Positions 42,983-52,541 are shown, counted from the first letter of the stretch. The stretch: DNA of 64,000 nt from an uncultured Muribaculaceae bacterium (GCA_910583675.1 CAJTYH010000007.1:11327-75326); one strand, 5' to 3'. The notes: generated from the letters alone by a model not told the origin. Program-made: numbers and translations.

Positions 42983-43071
42983 CGGTATTTATGGTATTAA
43001 TTTTGTATGTTGGTTATGTTGTTTTCCGGTCATGAGGGATGGCAATACGCACACCGCACGATTAACGGCGC

Positions 43072-43079
43072 CAAAGTAA
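43072..43079 (-). promoter_or_regulatory. Weak -7-like box of the DUF4960-GH32 unit
   Basis: TTACTTTG on the minus strand (complement of 43072-43079) has one mismatch to TAnnTTTG and no TTG at the expected distance. The remaining 200 bases upstream of the gene show nothing better, so an activator may be required. Confidence 0.35.
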
Positions 43080-43216
43080 CGCATTATCATCGCGACACGC
43101 TTAAAAAAATCGCGCATCTTATACCACAAATGTTGCATTGCAGTCCGCAATGCCCTAAATGACCGACTTTTCACCATATCTGACACGCATGTGACATTCC
43201 CCTCGCCATCCGCACA

Positions 43217-43251
43217 CAAAAAGGCGATATGCCGATTTCCGACATACCGCC
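43217..43251 (-). terminator. Terminator after the gene at 43280
   Basis: On the minus strand GGCGGTATG pairs with CATATCGCC (one G-T pair; complements of 43243-43251 and 43223-43231), followed by TTTTTG. Confidence 0.75.
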
Positions 43252-43279
43252 ATAACAACTTTTCTAACGAAACAGGCGA

Positions 43280-44233
43280 TTACTTCACCGTAAACTTGCG
43301 CGTGTTTCCGTTGGCACGCAGGATGTAGCCCCCCGGCAGCAGATGATCCGTCGCATAGACAAACCTCGTGTCAGCCACATGGCCATTGAAAACCGTCGCC
43401 CCGGCGGCGCTGACTACGGTAACATCGCCGATCTCCTTTCCGGAAACGATCTCCAGACCGCCATCAGAGACCGTGATGGTCGTTTCCGTAAAGTCAGGCG
43501 CATCCAACGACGCACCCGGGCGGGCACTGTCAAGCGAATAGATTACGTTGCCATCCCCGTCGGCGATCTCATACAGCAACGGCAGATACCCGCAATCGCC
43601 CGAACATCCGGGACCCATAAATTGGAACAGGTCACCATACACCGGATAATAATCCTGTGTATCGCTCGCGGCTATTACACCCAACCCCTCCACTAACATA
43701 TGCTGATCCTCATCGGAACGGAGAGCCTTGTGCACTCCATCCAATGCCTCATAATCACACTCCGATACCGTGTGCGGACTCAGATAAAACAGCTGCTTTG
43801 ACTGCTCACCCGCTTTCAAGTCATTGAAATTCCACAGGCACATTTCAAATCGGGCATTGGGCTTGTCGAAGTTCGCAAGCCACATTATCCGCCGATTCTC
43901 GGCATCCTCCCACAGGTATTCATCCCAACAAGAGTAGCCGGGTTCCTCCCCTCCATCCCAGAAAGACTGCAAATGGAACAGCTCCTTCCCTTCGAACTCA
44001 ATCTTGTCTACCACTCTCAGCACACTTGACCTGTCGGGTCGCTGCGGCCTATAAATCACATAGTCGCGTTGCGTATACCGCCACTCCTTCCCCACCTCAA
44101 ACATCGGTGTGTACTGCAAGGTTTGATCAGGCATATCATTGGCATTTCCGGAAGCGGAAGCCCCGGATTTGGCTTGCAATCCCAACGATGCGAAAGCCAT
44201 AGCGAGCAAGATGGCGATTGTGGAGCGAGTCAT
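43280..44233 (-). CDS. Secreted protein with C-terminal sorting-type tail, unknown function
   Basis: A 317-aa exported protein. The signal peptide is MTRSTIAILLAMAFASLGLQA. The middle part (about 40-230) is rich in aromatic and acidic residues (VGKEWRYTQRDYVIYRPQ, CWDEYLWEDAENRRIMWL, and GPGCSGDCGYLPLL with a possible disulfide) and looks like a beta-rich domain I cannot name. The end (GGLEIVSGKEIGDVTVVSAAGATVFNG ... LLPGGYILRANGNTRKFTVK) resembles the surface-targeting C-terminal domains of Bacteroidetes. It has its own promoter, so its link to the fructan genes is only positional. Confidence 0.72.
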   Translation of the reverse strand: MTRSTIAILLAMAFASLGLQAKSGASASGNANDMPDQTLQYTPMFEVGKEWRYTQRDYVIYRPQRPDRSSVLRVVDKIEFEGKELFHLQSFWDGGEEPGYSCWDEYLWEDAENRRIMWLANFDKPNARFEMCLWNFNDLKAGEQSKQLFYLSPHTVSECDYEALDGVHKALRSDEDQHMLVEGLGVIAASDTQDYYPVYGDLFQFMGPGCSGDCGYLPLLYEIADGDGNVIYSLDSARPGASLDAPDFTETTITVSDGGLEIVSGKEIGDVTVVSAAGATVFNGHVADTRFVYATDHLLPGGYILRANGNTRKFTVK

Positions 44234-44279
44234 TTCAGTGATTGAATTAAATGTTTGAAACAGGTTTATTACATCACCC

Positions 44280-44310
44280 CAAATATACAATTAAACCTTT
44301 TCATTTCCAA
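44280..44310 (-). promoter_or_regulatory. Promoter of the gene at 43280
   Basis: TTG (complement of 44308-44310), a 20-bp spacer and TATATTTG (complement of 44280-44287). Confidence 0.82.
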
Positions 44311-44373
44311 ACAATCGCAAACAAATCTTAAAAAATCAACACCTCTATTGATACGGTACCAGGGAAACACAGG

Positions 44374-44414
44374 ACGGCACCATGCCGGGAAGCTATGCTC
44401 GGACATGGTGCCGT
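44374..44414 (-). terminator. Hairpin after the gene at 44439
   Basis: ACGGCACCATG (44374-44384) pairs perfectly with CATGGTGCCGT (44404-44414), with an inner CCG/CGG pair; no T tract. Confidence 0.6.
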
Positions 44415-44438
44415 AAAATTCTATAATGTTTTGGGGGA

Positions 44439-46658
44439 TTACCAGCGGAACTGCACGCGGTGGCCGTCGGGATGGTTCTCGAACTTCAGGAGATACGTGC
44501 GGCTGGCGGCATCCCAAGCCGACGGGGAGAAGGTCTCCACGCCGTCAACGAGGACGCTTGTGGGCGCGGAAGGAAGAAGCACGCGGGCAACGCCGTCGGT
44601 ATCTATCGGGCTTTTGGCCACAAAGGAATAATCGTGCTTGCCGGCCACCTCATCCGATTCGCGGAAGGATGCCGCAAGTACTTGCGGTTGCTTGGGCTTT
44701 TCCACCTGTCCCAGATCCAGCAGCAACGCCTGAGCACCCGGTTTCACCACAATCTCGTCGCGCACCGGCAATGCGGGATCGAACATGTCTATGTACTTCC
44801 CTTTTAGAACGAGCGGATCAGGGCTTACACCTTCGTCAACCACCGCCGCTATGGTATAGGGGCCGCGCTGCAGCAGGAAATCGTTCTTGAACTCGGGGCG
44901 CTTCCCCTTGTTCTTCATGGCATACAGACGGCTGACCTCCTCCATGAATTTCGCATCACCATCCTTTTTCAGAATATGCGTCTTGGGATCGTCACGCAAC
45001 ACGACAAGAGTGCCTTTCCCCACCTTGTATTCCCCGGCAGCTGCATCGGCAGGCACATCTATCAACGAGAAGAGATGCTGCGACGGAGCGGCATAGGAGT
45101 TTTCACCGGTATTCCACCATTCCTGCACCATCTGGAACGGATCGGCATCGCTTCCGCAATACACGAGCATCCCCCCTTTCCTTACCCAATCGGCAAGATG
45201 GCGATGAGCCTCTGGATCAAGCGGTTTCATGTTGGAATATGTCATGATGAGCACTTTCGTATCGGCAAGCGTGGCGGGGAATCCGAGATTTTCGATGTGT
45301 ACCGTCTTCACCGGCACGCCGCGCTTTACCAACGGAAGCGCCAAGCCGTAGAAATTGGCCAACTGCGGATCGTTGTAACCATCATGGAGGGGAAAGCGCT
45401 GGAACATCAGCGAGTTCGACATGAGCACACCGATGCCGTCGGTACCGGAAACCTTGTTGCTGCTCTCCGGCATCTTGTTCAGGGCGTTGACCATCACCTG
45501 CATCTGCGCGGAATAGAAGCGCGGTATGCGGGTCTTCTCGTCGCTGTCGGCGCTCGTGCGGTACAGCCCCTCGTATATGCGTTCCGGCCACGGCATTATC
45601 TCATAATCCGCCACTCCGGGATAAAGCAATTGCGCAACGAAAGTCGCCTGGTAGTTGCGCTTGTAGTCGTCCCAGTCCTTGGCGCGATCCTCTATCGGGT
45701 CGGTAAGGAAAAACATCTTGCGTCCGGTGGGGGCGGTCATGGACTCCATGGATCCATACTCCAGATAGGCCGTCTCGAACACACGCTCCTTCTCCACGCC
45801 GTTGAAGAAGTTCGGTTCGCGGGAGGTGCCTGTCCATACCTGCGCTATGTAGCCGTCCACACATGGCAGCGACGCGAGGCTCGCCTCGGGACTTACGATC
45901 TGCCACTGGGAATAGTTGACCAGCGAATGGGTGGGCACGTAGCACTTGATGTCACGCCCGAGGCTGCGGCCATATTCCTTGGCATAGGTGAACACCTCGT
46001 TGAGCGCACGGTAATACAGGTGGTATTTCAGCTTGTTTGCAAGGTAGGTGGCCTCAGGAGACTCATGCTGCGGCCGCCAGTCCGTGCCGTAATACTCCTT
46101 CCATTCCCTCTTGAAGGCATCGCTGTATCCGGCACGTGCCCAGAATTCCGGTTCCTCCATGAAAATGGCATCCACCCCGGCATCTATGACGCGCTTTACA
46201 TGGCGCTCCTTCATGTATTTGAGGAAGTTCTCGGAGGGTACGATATAGGGAACCATGTGGCCGTGCCAGATGGTGTCGCCACGCTGTGTCACCTGTCCCT
46301 CGTCCAGATGCCGTCTGCCGTCCCATTTTCCTGTGAAATAGTCCTGGTATTCTCCCCATGCGATACCGGTCATGAAGTGTACGGTATACCCACGGTCTTT
46401 CCAGCTCTTAACGCGCTCCTCAAAAGTCTGCTTGCCCCTCTTGCGATCGCTCGGATTGCCCCCGACACCATAGACCATCACAGCGTCGGCACGGTTGTCT
46501 ATCGTCGGACGCCACTCCCTTGATGTCTGGAAAGTGGTCTTCACCCCGTCGTCATATGCTTTTGACGTTTTTTTCGCGGACGCGCCGATCGGCATCATCC
46601 ACAAGGCACAGGCAAGAGCCCCTGTGCCTAAATACTTGAATTCTTCTCTTAATGTCAT
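44439..46658 (-). CDS. Secreted putative glycoside hydrolase with TIM-barrel and GATase-like domains, family not recognised
   Basis: A 739-aa exported protein with a signal segment near residues 8-28 (YLGTGALACALWMMPIGASA). The N-terminal half has features of a TIM barrel: VMVYGVGGNPSDR, RGYTVHFMTGIAWGEYQDYF, RVIDAGVDAIFMEEPEFWARAGYSDAFKREWKEYYG (a candidate acid Glu pair in FMEEPEF) and later DYEIMPWPERIYEG. Residues about 440-540 (ENLGFPATLADTKVLIMTYSNMKPL, LVYCGSD) look like the GATase-like trimerisation domain of GH42-type enzymes. A C-terminal beta domain follows. I cannot place it in a known CAZy family. A possible -7 box overlaps the hairpin after sufS. Confidence 0.65.
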   Translation of the reverse strand: MTLREEFKYLGTGALACALWMMPIGASAKKTSKAYDDGVKTTFQTSREWRPTIDNRADAVMVYGVGGNPSDRKRGKQTFEERVKSWKDRGYTVHFMTGIAWGEYQDYFTGKWDGRRHLDEGQVTQRGDTIWHGHMVPYIVPSENFLKYMKERHVKRVIDAGVDAIFMEEPEFWARAGYSDAFKREWKEYYGTDWRPQHESPEATYLANKLKYHLYYRALNEVFTYAKEYGRSLGRDIKCYVPTHSLVNYSQWQIVSPEASLASLPCVDGYIAQVWTGTSREPNFFNGVEKERVFETAYLEYGSMESMTAPTGRKMFFLTDPIEDRAKDWDDYKRNYQATFVAQLLYPGVADYEIMPWPERIYEGLYRTSADSDEKTRIPRFYSAQMQVMVNALNKMPESSNKVSGTDGIGVLMSNSLMFQRFPLHDGYNDPQLANFYGLALPLVKRGVPVKTVHIENLGFPATLADTKVLIMTYSNMKPLDPEAHRHLADWVRKGGMLVYCGSDADPFQMVQEWWNTGENSYAAPSQHLFSLIDVPADAAAGEYKVGKGTLVVLRDDPKTHILKKDGDAKFMEEVSRLYAMKNKGKRPEFKNDFLLQRGPYTIAAVVDEGVSPDPLVLKGKYIDMFDPALPVRDEIVVKPGAQALLLDLGQVEKPKQPQVLAASFRESDEVAGKHDYSFVAKSPIDTDGVARVLLPSAPTSVLVDGVETFSPSAWDAASRTYLLKFENHPDGHRVQFRW

Positions 46659-46702
46659 GGTATGAATGGTTTTACCCTTCTTCGGGTATCATTATAATAC
46701 AT

Positions 46703-46741
46703 GCAGGTACGGCGCCAGATGTCGCCGTACCTGCAAAGTTA
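46703..46741 (-). terminator. Hairpin after sufS, overlapping a -7 box for the next gene
   Basis: GCAGGTACGGCG (46703-46714) pairs perfectly with CGCCGTACCTGC (46723-46734). No T tract follows on the minus strand. TAACTTTG (complement of 46734-46741) abuts it, so the hairpin may end the suf transcript and also sit at the start of the next one. Confidence 0.55.
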
Positions 46742-46765
46742 AGGATTTATTTCACAAATTGAAAG

Positions 46766-47989
46766 TCACATGAGCATCGGAGCTATCCTGTGAAGCGCGG
46801 CGATGAAAGCCTCCGCCTCGGCATGCGTATTGTAAAGACCGAACGAGGCACGCACGGTACCCTCTATGCCGAGCGCCTCCATCAACGGCTGGGCACAATG
46901 ATGGCCGGTGCGCACTGCTATGCCGAGCTTGTCAAGGAGCATTCCCGTGTCGTAATGGTGCGCATCGCCCAGGAGGAACGATATGACCGCGCATTTTCCC
47001 GGTGCGGTGCCGAAGATCCTCATGCCTGGTATCTTCATCATCTCGGCCGTCGTCCACTCCATAAGCTCATGCTCATGTGCGGCGACAGCATCAAGCCCCA
47101 CTGAACCGATATAGTCCAAACAAGTCGAAAGGGCTGCTATATCCACGAAATCAGGGGTACCCGCCTCAAATTTGAACGGCAGTTCGGCATATGTCGTCTT
47201 CTTGAAACTTACATGGGAGATCATCTCCCCGCCACCCTGATAGGGAGGCATCTTATCCAGCCATCGCTCTTTGCCGTAAAGCACTCCCACTCCGGCGGGG
47301 CCATACATCTTGTGGCTTGAAAAGGCATAAAAGTCGGCATCAAGCGACCGAACGTCGATCTTCATGTGCGGTGCCGCCTGAGCGCCGTCCACAAGCACCG
47401 GCACACCCATGGAATGGGCATACTCCACCATCTCCCGGATCGGGTTGACAGTACCAAGCACATTGGACACATGACACACCGCTACCAGGCGCGTGCGCTC
47501 GCTGAACAGGTTGCGGTACCGGGCAAGATCAAGGCTCCCGTCGGGGTGCATGGGCACCACCCTCAGCGCTATGCGCTTGCGAGTGCCAAGGAGCTGCCAC
47601 GGCACTATGTTGGCATGATGCTCCATGACGGTGAGGATTATCTCGTCGCCGTTCTCCATGAAGCTCCCGAAACTAGACGCCACAAGATTTATGGCCTCAG
47701 TCGTGCCACGGGTGAAGATCACTTCCGACGTGGAAGCGGCATTGATATACGCCCTCACCTTTTCACGTGTGGCCTCCATCATCCCGGTAGCCTCCTGAGA
47801 TATGGAAAAAACTCCACGGTGCACGTTGGCCTTGTGGTTGAAATACATGTCGTTGATCGCCTCCACTACGCAGCGGGGAGTCTGGGAGGTGGCTGTATTG
47901 TCAAGATACACCAACGGTTTGCCATAGACCGTGCGGTCAAGTATCGGGAAATCGCGTCTCAACGCTTCTACATCATATTTCATATCCAT
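46766..47989 (-). CDS. sufS: Cysteine desulfurase SufS
   Basis: PLP enzyme that removes sulfur from cysteine for Fe-S cluster assembly. The 407-aa protein carries the PLP lysine K227 in FSSHKMYG and the persulfide cysteine C365 in RTGHHCAQP, with the usual THHANIVPWQ-like block (EHHANIVPWQ). Length and type (group II) are standard. It follows sufD by 12 bp in the sufBCDS operon. No sufE is visible in the window. Confidence 0.96.
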   Translation of the reverse strand: MDMKYDVEALRRDFPILDRTVYGKPLVYLDNTATSQTPRCVVEAINDMYFNHKANVHRGVFSISQEATGMMEATREKVRAYINAASTSEVIFTRGTTEAINLVASSFGSFMENGDEIILTVMEHHANIVPWQLLGTRKRIALRVVPMHPDGSLDLARYRNLFSERTRLVAVCHVSNVLGTVNPIREMVEYAHSMGVPVLVDGAQAAPHMKIDVRSLDADFYAFSSHKMYGPAGVGVLYGKERWLDKMPPYQGGGEMISHVSFKKTTYAELPFKFEAGTPDFVDIAALSTCLDYIGSVGLDAVAAHEHELMEWTTAEMMKIPGMRIFGTAPGKCAVISFLLGDAHHYDTGMLLDKLGIAVRTGHHCAQPLMEALGIEGTVRASFGLYNTHAEAEAFIAALHRIAPMLM

Positions 47990-48001
47990 ACTACTCCAGA
48001 T

Positions 48002-49357
48002 TTAATCTGAACAAGCGGAACCGCACTCCGCGCAACCGGCCTTGCCCCCGGAGAAACGGCGATCCACCATGTGACGCAACCTGTCGCGCAACGGCTCCAT
48101 GCTGATCGTATCGATCACATCCACCATGAACGCCTGCATGAGCATGCGCCGTGCTTCCTCCTCGGGAATCCCCCTGGTGCGCATATAAAAGAGCGCATTG
48201 TTGTCAAGCTGCCCGGTAGTGGCTCCATGGGAGCACTTCACATCGTCGTTGTAGATCAGCAACTGCGGCTTGGTGTGCATGCGGGCACCTGGAGATGCCA
48301 GGATATTGCGGTTGCTCTGGTAAGCCTCAACGAACCGGGAACCATGGCACACCTCAATGCTCCCTTCGAAAGCGCCGGTGGCATTGTCGTCAAGCACATA
48401 TTTCAGCAACTGATTGCTGCGACCGCGATCCGCCGCATGGCGTATGACCGATGAATTGTCTATATGCTGACGATCAGACCCGATGGCCATGGCCGACAAG
48501 CGCGTGGATGCATTCTCTCCTGTCACATCTATATGGAAATCGTTGCGGGTGGTGCCGTTGGTAAGGGTGGCACCGAATATATGCAGTTCCGAGCCTTCAT
48601 CCTGACGTGCGAAAAGCTGGCCACGCCGGGAAGTGGACGCATTGGATTCCTCTATGTCGTACCACTCTACCCGCGCACCTCGGGCGGCAAAGATCTCTAC
48701 CACCTCAGAGCTGAGGCATGTGGCATCCTCACCCTGTGTATGGTCGCATTTCAATATGGAAATGTGGCTGTCCTCCTCGGCCACCACAAGCACACGACGC
48801 GGGGCAAGAAGCGGCGTGGCACTATGGAATATGTCCACGATCTGTACGGTCTTCTCCAACCGCGTGCCGCGTGCCACATGGATGAACACTCCATCCTGCA
48901 CAAGCATTGTGTTCAAGGCCACCGATGCGTCTGACATATCGGCGGCTTTGCCGTAGTATTTCTCCACAAGCGAGGGCATCTCGCGTGCGGCATCTGCGAG
49001 GGAACACACGGTGAGACCGGCGGGTAGATTCTTGAGCAATGTGGAGGTAGGCACGAAACGGTCGTTCACCACCACGGCAAGCAGGGTCGAAAGATTGGGA
49101 ACACCGCACCGGAAGGATGCCCCCACGTCCACAGGCATGTTCACGCGGTTTATGTTCACGCCGAAGTCCGGCGCGAACATATCGTTGAGCGAAGTCTTCT
49201 CGTATCCCTCTTCCCCATGTTCCGGCAAACGCCAGGCGTGCTCAAGCGCATCGGCCGCCAGGACACGCATGGCATTCAGCGCCCCTGCCGAATGAGCGTC
49301 AATAGCTTCCCGATGGTCGTGATACAGGTCAAGGTACTGGTCAATGGCGTTGCTCAT
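48002..49357 (-). CDS. sufD: Fe-S cluster assembly protein SufD
   Basis: Scaffold partner of SufB and SufC. The 451-aa protein has the SufBD beta-helix core (about 190-400, DDVKCSHGATTGQLDNNALFYMRTRGI) near the end, with the essential His in SHGAT. It ends with a cysteine-rich tail GGKAGCAECGSACSD (C-x2-C-x3-C), not part of the E. coli protein; such a tail could bind a metal or help transfer a cluster. The start overlaps the sufC stop by four bases. Confidence 0.94.
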   Translation of the reverse strand: MSNAIDQYLDLYHDHREAIDAHSAGALNAMRVLAADALEHAWRLPEHGEEGYEKTSLNDMFAPDFGVNINRVNMPVDVGASFRCGVPNLSTLLAVVVNDRFVPTSTLLKNLPAGLTVCSLADAAREMPSLVEKYYGKAADMSDASVALNTMLVQDGVFIHVARGTRLEKTVQIVDIFHSATPLLAPRRVLVVAEEDSHISILKCDHTQGEDATCLSSEVVEIFAARGARVEWYDIEESNASTSRRGQLFARQDEGSELHIFGATLTNGTTRNDFHIDVTGENASTRLSAMAIGSDRQHIDNSSVIRHAADRGRSNQLLKYVLDDNATGAFEGSIEVCHGSRFVEAYQSNRNILASPGARMHTKPQLLIYNDDVKCSHGATTGQLDNNALFYMRTRGIPEEEARRMLMQAFMVDVIDTISMEPLRDRLRHMVDRRFSGGKAGCAECGSACSD

Positions 49358-50115
49358 CGGTTTTCCTCCTTTATCCAGTCATACCCCTTCTCCTCCAGTT
49401 CAAGAGCCAGTTCAGGCCCACCCGTGCGCACTATGCGACCCTTGTAGAGCACATGAACGAAATCGGGCTTGATGTAATCCAGAAGTCTTTGGTAGTGGGT
49501 TATTACAATTGTAGCGTTCTGCGAGGTCTTGAGTTGGTTGACCCCTCCCGCCACTATTCGGAGCGCATCTATGTCAAGACCGGAGTCCGTCTCGTCAAGG
49601 ATGCTCAGGCGCGGCTCGAGCACAGCCATCTGGAATATTTCGTTGCGCTTCTTCTCGCCTCCCGAAAAGCCCTCGTTCACAGAGCGTGAAGCCAGTTTGT
49701 TGTCAAGTTCGACTATGGCACGTTTCTGACGCATGAGTTTCAGGAAGTCACCTGCGCTCAGCGGCTCTTCATTGAAATATTTGCGCTTGGCATTGACGGC
49801 GGCACGCATGAAATTGACCATGGAGACACCGGGTATCTCCACCGGATACTGGAATGAAAGGAAAAGCCCCTCATGGCTGCGATCCTCAGGCGAAAGCGAC
49901 AGCAAGTCCAACCCGTGGAACGTTGCGCTGCCACCCGTCACGGTAAATGCGGGATTGCCCGCAAGCACACTCGAAAGGGTGGATTTGCCGGAACCGTTCG
50001 GCCCCATTATGGCATGCACCTCACCGGGACGGATCTCAAGATTCACACCCCGCAGTATTTCCTTCTCTTCAACTTTGGCGTGAAGGTCGGTGACCTTCAG
50101 AAGTATATCGTTCAT
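49354..50115 (-). CDS. sufC: Fe-S cluster assembly ATPase SufC
   Basis: ABC-type ATPase of the SufBC2D complex. The 253-aa protein has Walker A MGPNGSGKST (about 36-45), the signature FSGGEKKRNEI, Walker B LSILDETDSGLD and the DIDAL D-loop, all standard. The stop overlaps the sufD start (ATGA). Confidence 0.97.
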   Translation of the reverse strand: MNDILLKVTDLHAKVEEKEILRGVNLEIRPGEVHAIMGPNGSGKSTLSSVLAGNPAFTVTGGSATFHGLDLLSLSPEDRSHEGLFLSFQYPVEIPGVSMVNFMRAAVNAKRKYFNEEPLSAGDFLKLMRQKRAIVELDNKLASRSVNEGFSGGEKKRNEIFQMAVLEPRLSILDETDSGLDIDALRIVAGGVNQLKTSQNATIVITHYQRLLDYIKPDFVHVLYKGRIVRTGGPELALELEEKGYDWIKEENR

Positions 50116-50159
50116 AAGCGATTGCTACTCTACAATTAACAACATTACATTAAGATCCG

Positions 50160-51683
50160 TTACCCTACCGATCCCTCAAGGCTTATCTGAAGCAGTTTCT
50201 GAGCCTCCACGGCGAACTCCATAGGCAGCTTGTTCATCACCTCCTTGGCATAGCCGTTGACTATAAGCCCGACGGCTTCCTCGGTGGGGATGCCGCGTTG
50301 GTTGCAATAGAAGATCTGATCCTCGGAAATCTTCGACGTGGTGGCCTCATGCTCCACTATGGCGGTAGGGTTCATCACGTCTATGTAGGGGAAAGTGTGC
50401 GCACCGCAGTCAGAACCGAGCAGGAGCGAATCGCACTGGGTATAGTTCCTGGCTCCCTCGGCAGCGGGGGTCACCTTTACGAGACCTCTGTAGGAGTTCT
50501 CGCTGAACCCTGCGGAGATGCCTTTCGAGACGATTGTGGAACGGGTATTGCGCCCGAGGTGTATCATCTTGGTACCGGTATCGGCCTGTTGGTGATTGCG
50601 TGTCAAGGCCACGGAATAGAATTCGCCGACCGAACCTTCGCCCATAAGGACACAGGAGGGATATTTCCATGTGATGGCCGATCCGGTCTCCACCTGCGTC
50701 CAGCTCAACTTGGAGTAGTCGCCACGGCAAAGGCCGCGCTTGGTGACAAGGTTGTAGATGCCACCTCGGCCATCCTTGTCGCCGGCATACCAGTTCTGCA
50801 CGGTGGAATACTTGACCTCAGCACGGTCCTCCACGATGATCTCCACGATTGCGGCATGGAGCTGGTTCTCGTCGCGCATCGGAGCCGTACATCCTTCGAG
50901 GTAGCTCACATAGGCATCGTCATCGGCCACGATGAGAGTGCGCTCGAACTGACCTGTGCCTGATGCGTTTATTCGGAAATATGTGGACAGCTCCATCGGA
51001 CAGCGCACCCCTTTGGGGATATAGACGAAAGACCCGTCGGAAAAGACAGCGGAATTGAGAGACGCGTAGAAATTGTCCTTATATGACACCACCGAACCGA
51101 GGTATTTCCTTATCAGGTCCGGATAGTCCCTTATCGCCTCCGATATGGAACAGAAAATTATCCCTTTCTCTGCCAGCGCCTCCTTGTGGGTAGTCTTCAC
51201 GGAAACGGAATCCATGACTGCGTCCACCGCCATGCCGCTCAGTTGCTTCTGCTCCTGAAGGGGGATACCGAGCCGGTCGAACGTCTTGAGCAATTCCGGA
51301 TCCACTTCGTCAAGGCTCTTGGGGCCTTCCTTCTTCACCGGGGCGGCATAGTAGCTGATGGCCTGGAAGTCAATGTCGGGCATACGCAGATGTCCCCATT
51401 TCGGCGGGGTCATTGTCAGCCAATGGCGATAGGCCTTCAAACGGAAATCAAGCATCCATTCCGGCTCACCTTTCTTTGCCGAGATGAGTCGTACCACCTC
51501 TTCGCTAAGTCCCGTAGGGATTATCTCAGTATCGATGTCGCTTACGAACCCATACTTGTAATCCCCCTCGGCCACATCTTTAAGCAGCGAGGCATCGCGG
51601 TCGTCTGCAGCAGGGCACGACGCACCGGCAGACGAATTACCGCCGCTGTTCCTGTTCTTATTGTCCAAGTATTCCTTATTCAT
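50160..51683 (-). CDS. sufB: Fe-S cluster assembly protein SufB
   Basis: The core scaffold on which Suf clusters are built. The 507-aa protein starts near MNKEYLDNKNRNSGG (the longer frame to 51719 adds 12 residues without family match) and has the conserved SufB blocks: RGLCRGDYSKLSWTQVETGSAITWKYPSC, EFYSVALTRNHQQADTGTKMIHLG and the C-terminal MPTAIVEHEATTSKISEDQIFYCNQRG-like region (here NPTAIVEHEATTSKI). A short Ser/Gly-rich N-terminal leader holds one Cys. It is 44 bp upstream of sufC and 69 bp downstream of cvpA. Confidence 0.96.
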   Translation of the reverse strand: MNKEYLDNKNRNSGGNSSAGASCPAADDRDASLLKDVAEGDYKYGFVSDIDTEIIPTGLSEEVVRLISAKKGEPEWMLDFRLKAYRHWLTMTPPKWGHLRMPDIDFQAISYYAAPVKKEGPKSLDEVDPELLKTFDRLGIPLQEQKQLSGMAVDAVMDSVSVKTTHKEALAEKGIIFCSISEAIRDYPDLIRKYLGSVVSYKDNFYASLNSAVFSDGSFVYIPKGVRCPMELSTYFRINASGTGQFERTLIVADDDAYVSYLEGCTAPMRDENQLHAAIVEIIVEDRAEVKYSTVQNWYAGDKDGRGGIYNLVTKRGLCRGDYSKLSWTQVETGSAITWKYPSCVLMGEGSVGEFYSVALTRNHQQADTGTKMIHLGRNTRSTIVSKGISAGFSENSYRGLVKVTPAAEGARNYTQCDSLLLGSDCGAHTFPYIDVMNPTAIVEHEATTSKISEDQIFYCNQRGIPTEEAVGLIVNGYAKEVMNKLPMEFAVEAQKLLQISLEGSVG

Positions 51684-51752
51684 ATCCGGAAAATCGCATG
51701 TTCCGGCCTCATACCGCACATGCGCATCTTAAATATCATGTATGTCTTAAAA

Positions 51753-52322
51753 TCAACAATCCCCGCACCCCGTTAGTTCCCCGACGGCATCCGTGAGACC
51801 GCCGACACCGGTTTCCACAACCCATCCCAGCACCTGGGGCGCAAGCCCGGCTACAGCCTCTATTGCATGTCCGTTGCACATGGTGCTTAGCTTGTGCAAG
51901 TCCGTTGCCGGCTTTACGATAAGCCACAGGTTCAACGCCAGGCTAAGAATCACCATCCACTCGAACAGACAGAACACCGCACCCGCCACACGGTCAAGAA
52001 AACCGATCTGCAAGGCATGCGTTACGCCTCTCAGGAAACGTGCCACCATCTTGACCAATGCATAACCTGCAATGAAAAGTATCACGCGAGCCAGCACCGT
52101 ATAAAAATATCCCTTGCCGGTTTCCGGTTCAGTTACTGTGCCATCAGGTGACGTTCCCCCATTTTCGAGGAATGCCGTAAGCCAGTCGCCCCCCAGTCGA
52201 CAAGCGAGTATTCCTACTACGATGGCAGCCAAGGCACCGAGCTGAAGCACTATCCCTTTGCGCCACCCCATGAAGGCACTCCCAAGCGCCACCACCAATA
52301 TTATAATGTCAAATACTGTCAT
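51753..52322 (-). CDS. CvpA family inner-membrane protein
   Basis: A 189-aa membrane protein of the CvpA family, first linked to colicin V production and otherwise of unclear role in the envelope. Four hydrophobic segments are seen: VFDIIILVVALGSAFMGW, VLQLGALAAIVVGILAC, FYTVLARVILFIAGYALV and AVFCLFEWMVILSLALNLWLI. The start ATG at 52322 directly follows a good promoter; a longer frame to 52376 covers it. It heads the likely cvpA-sufBCDS unit. Confidence 0.88.
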   Translation of the reverse strand: MTVFDIIILVVALGSAFMGWRKGIVLQLGALAAIVVGILACRLGGDWLTAFLENGGTSPDGTVTEPETGKGYFYTVLARVILFIAGYALVKMVARFLRGVTHALQIGFLDRVAGAVFCLFEWMVILSLALNLWLIVKPATDLHKLSTMCNGHAIEAVAGLAPQVLGWVVETGVGGLTDAVGELTGCGDC

Positions 52323-52373
52323 AAACAACAAAGGATGGCACCCGTATGAGGCAAGCGCCAATTTATCATGCCA

Positions 52374-52403
52374 CAAAATTACTCAATTCCCACCATATGG
52401 CAA
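52374..52403 (-). promoter_or_regulatory. Promoter of the cvpA-suf unit
   Basis: TTG (complement of 52401-52403), a 19-bp spacer and TAATTTTG (complement of 52374-52381). No Fur- or IscR-like site is obvious next to it. Confidence 0.8.
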
Positions 52404-52502
52404 ACAAAAACGACATGCACAGCATCCCCACGCAGTGTGGCCGATATCAGACCGGAATGACGAAAAACAGGCCCAGTTACGATTTAACTTTAATTAACAA
52501 AT

Positions 52503-52511
52503 GGGGGGGGG
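52503..52511. repeat. G9 homopolymer tract
   Basis: Nine G in a row, ending at the place where the -33 element of the next promoter (52531-52538) would be. Confidence 0.9.
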
Positions 52512-52530
52512 TAATTTTACCATTTTTACT

Positions 52531-52538
52531 TACCTTTG
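52531..52538 (+). promoter_or_regulatory. -7 box (TACCTTTG) of a candidate small RNA
   Basis: TACCTTTG with the G9 tract at the -33 position. It points at a stretch without a normal gene that ends in a terminator. Confidence 0.6.
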
Positions 52539-52541
52539 CCA

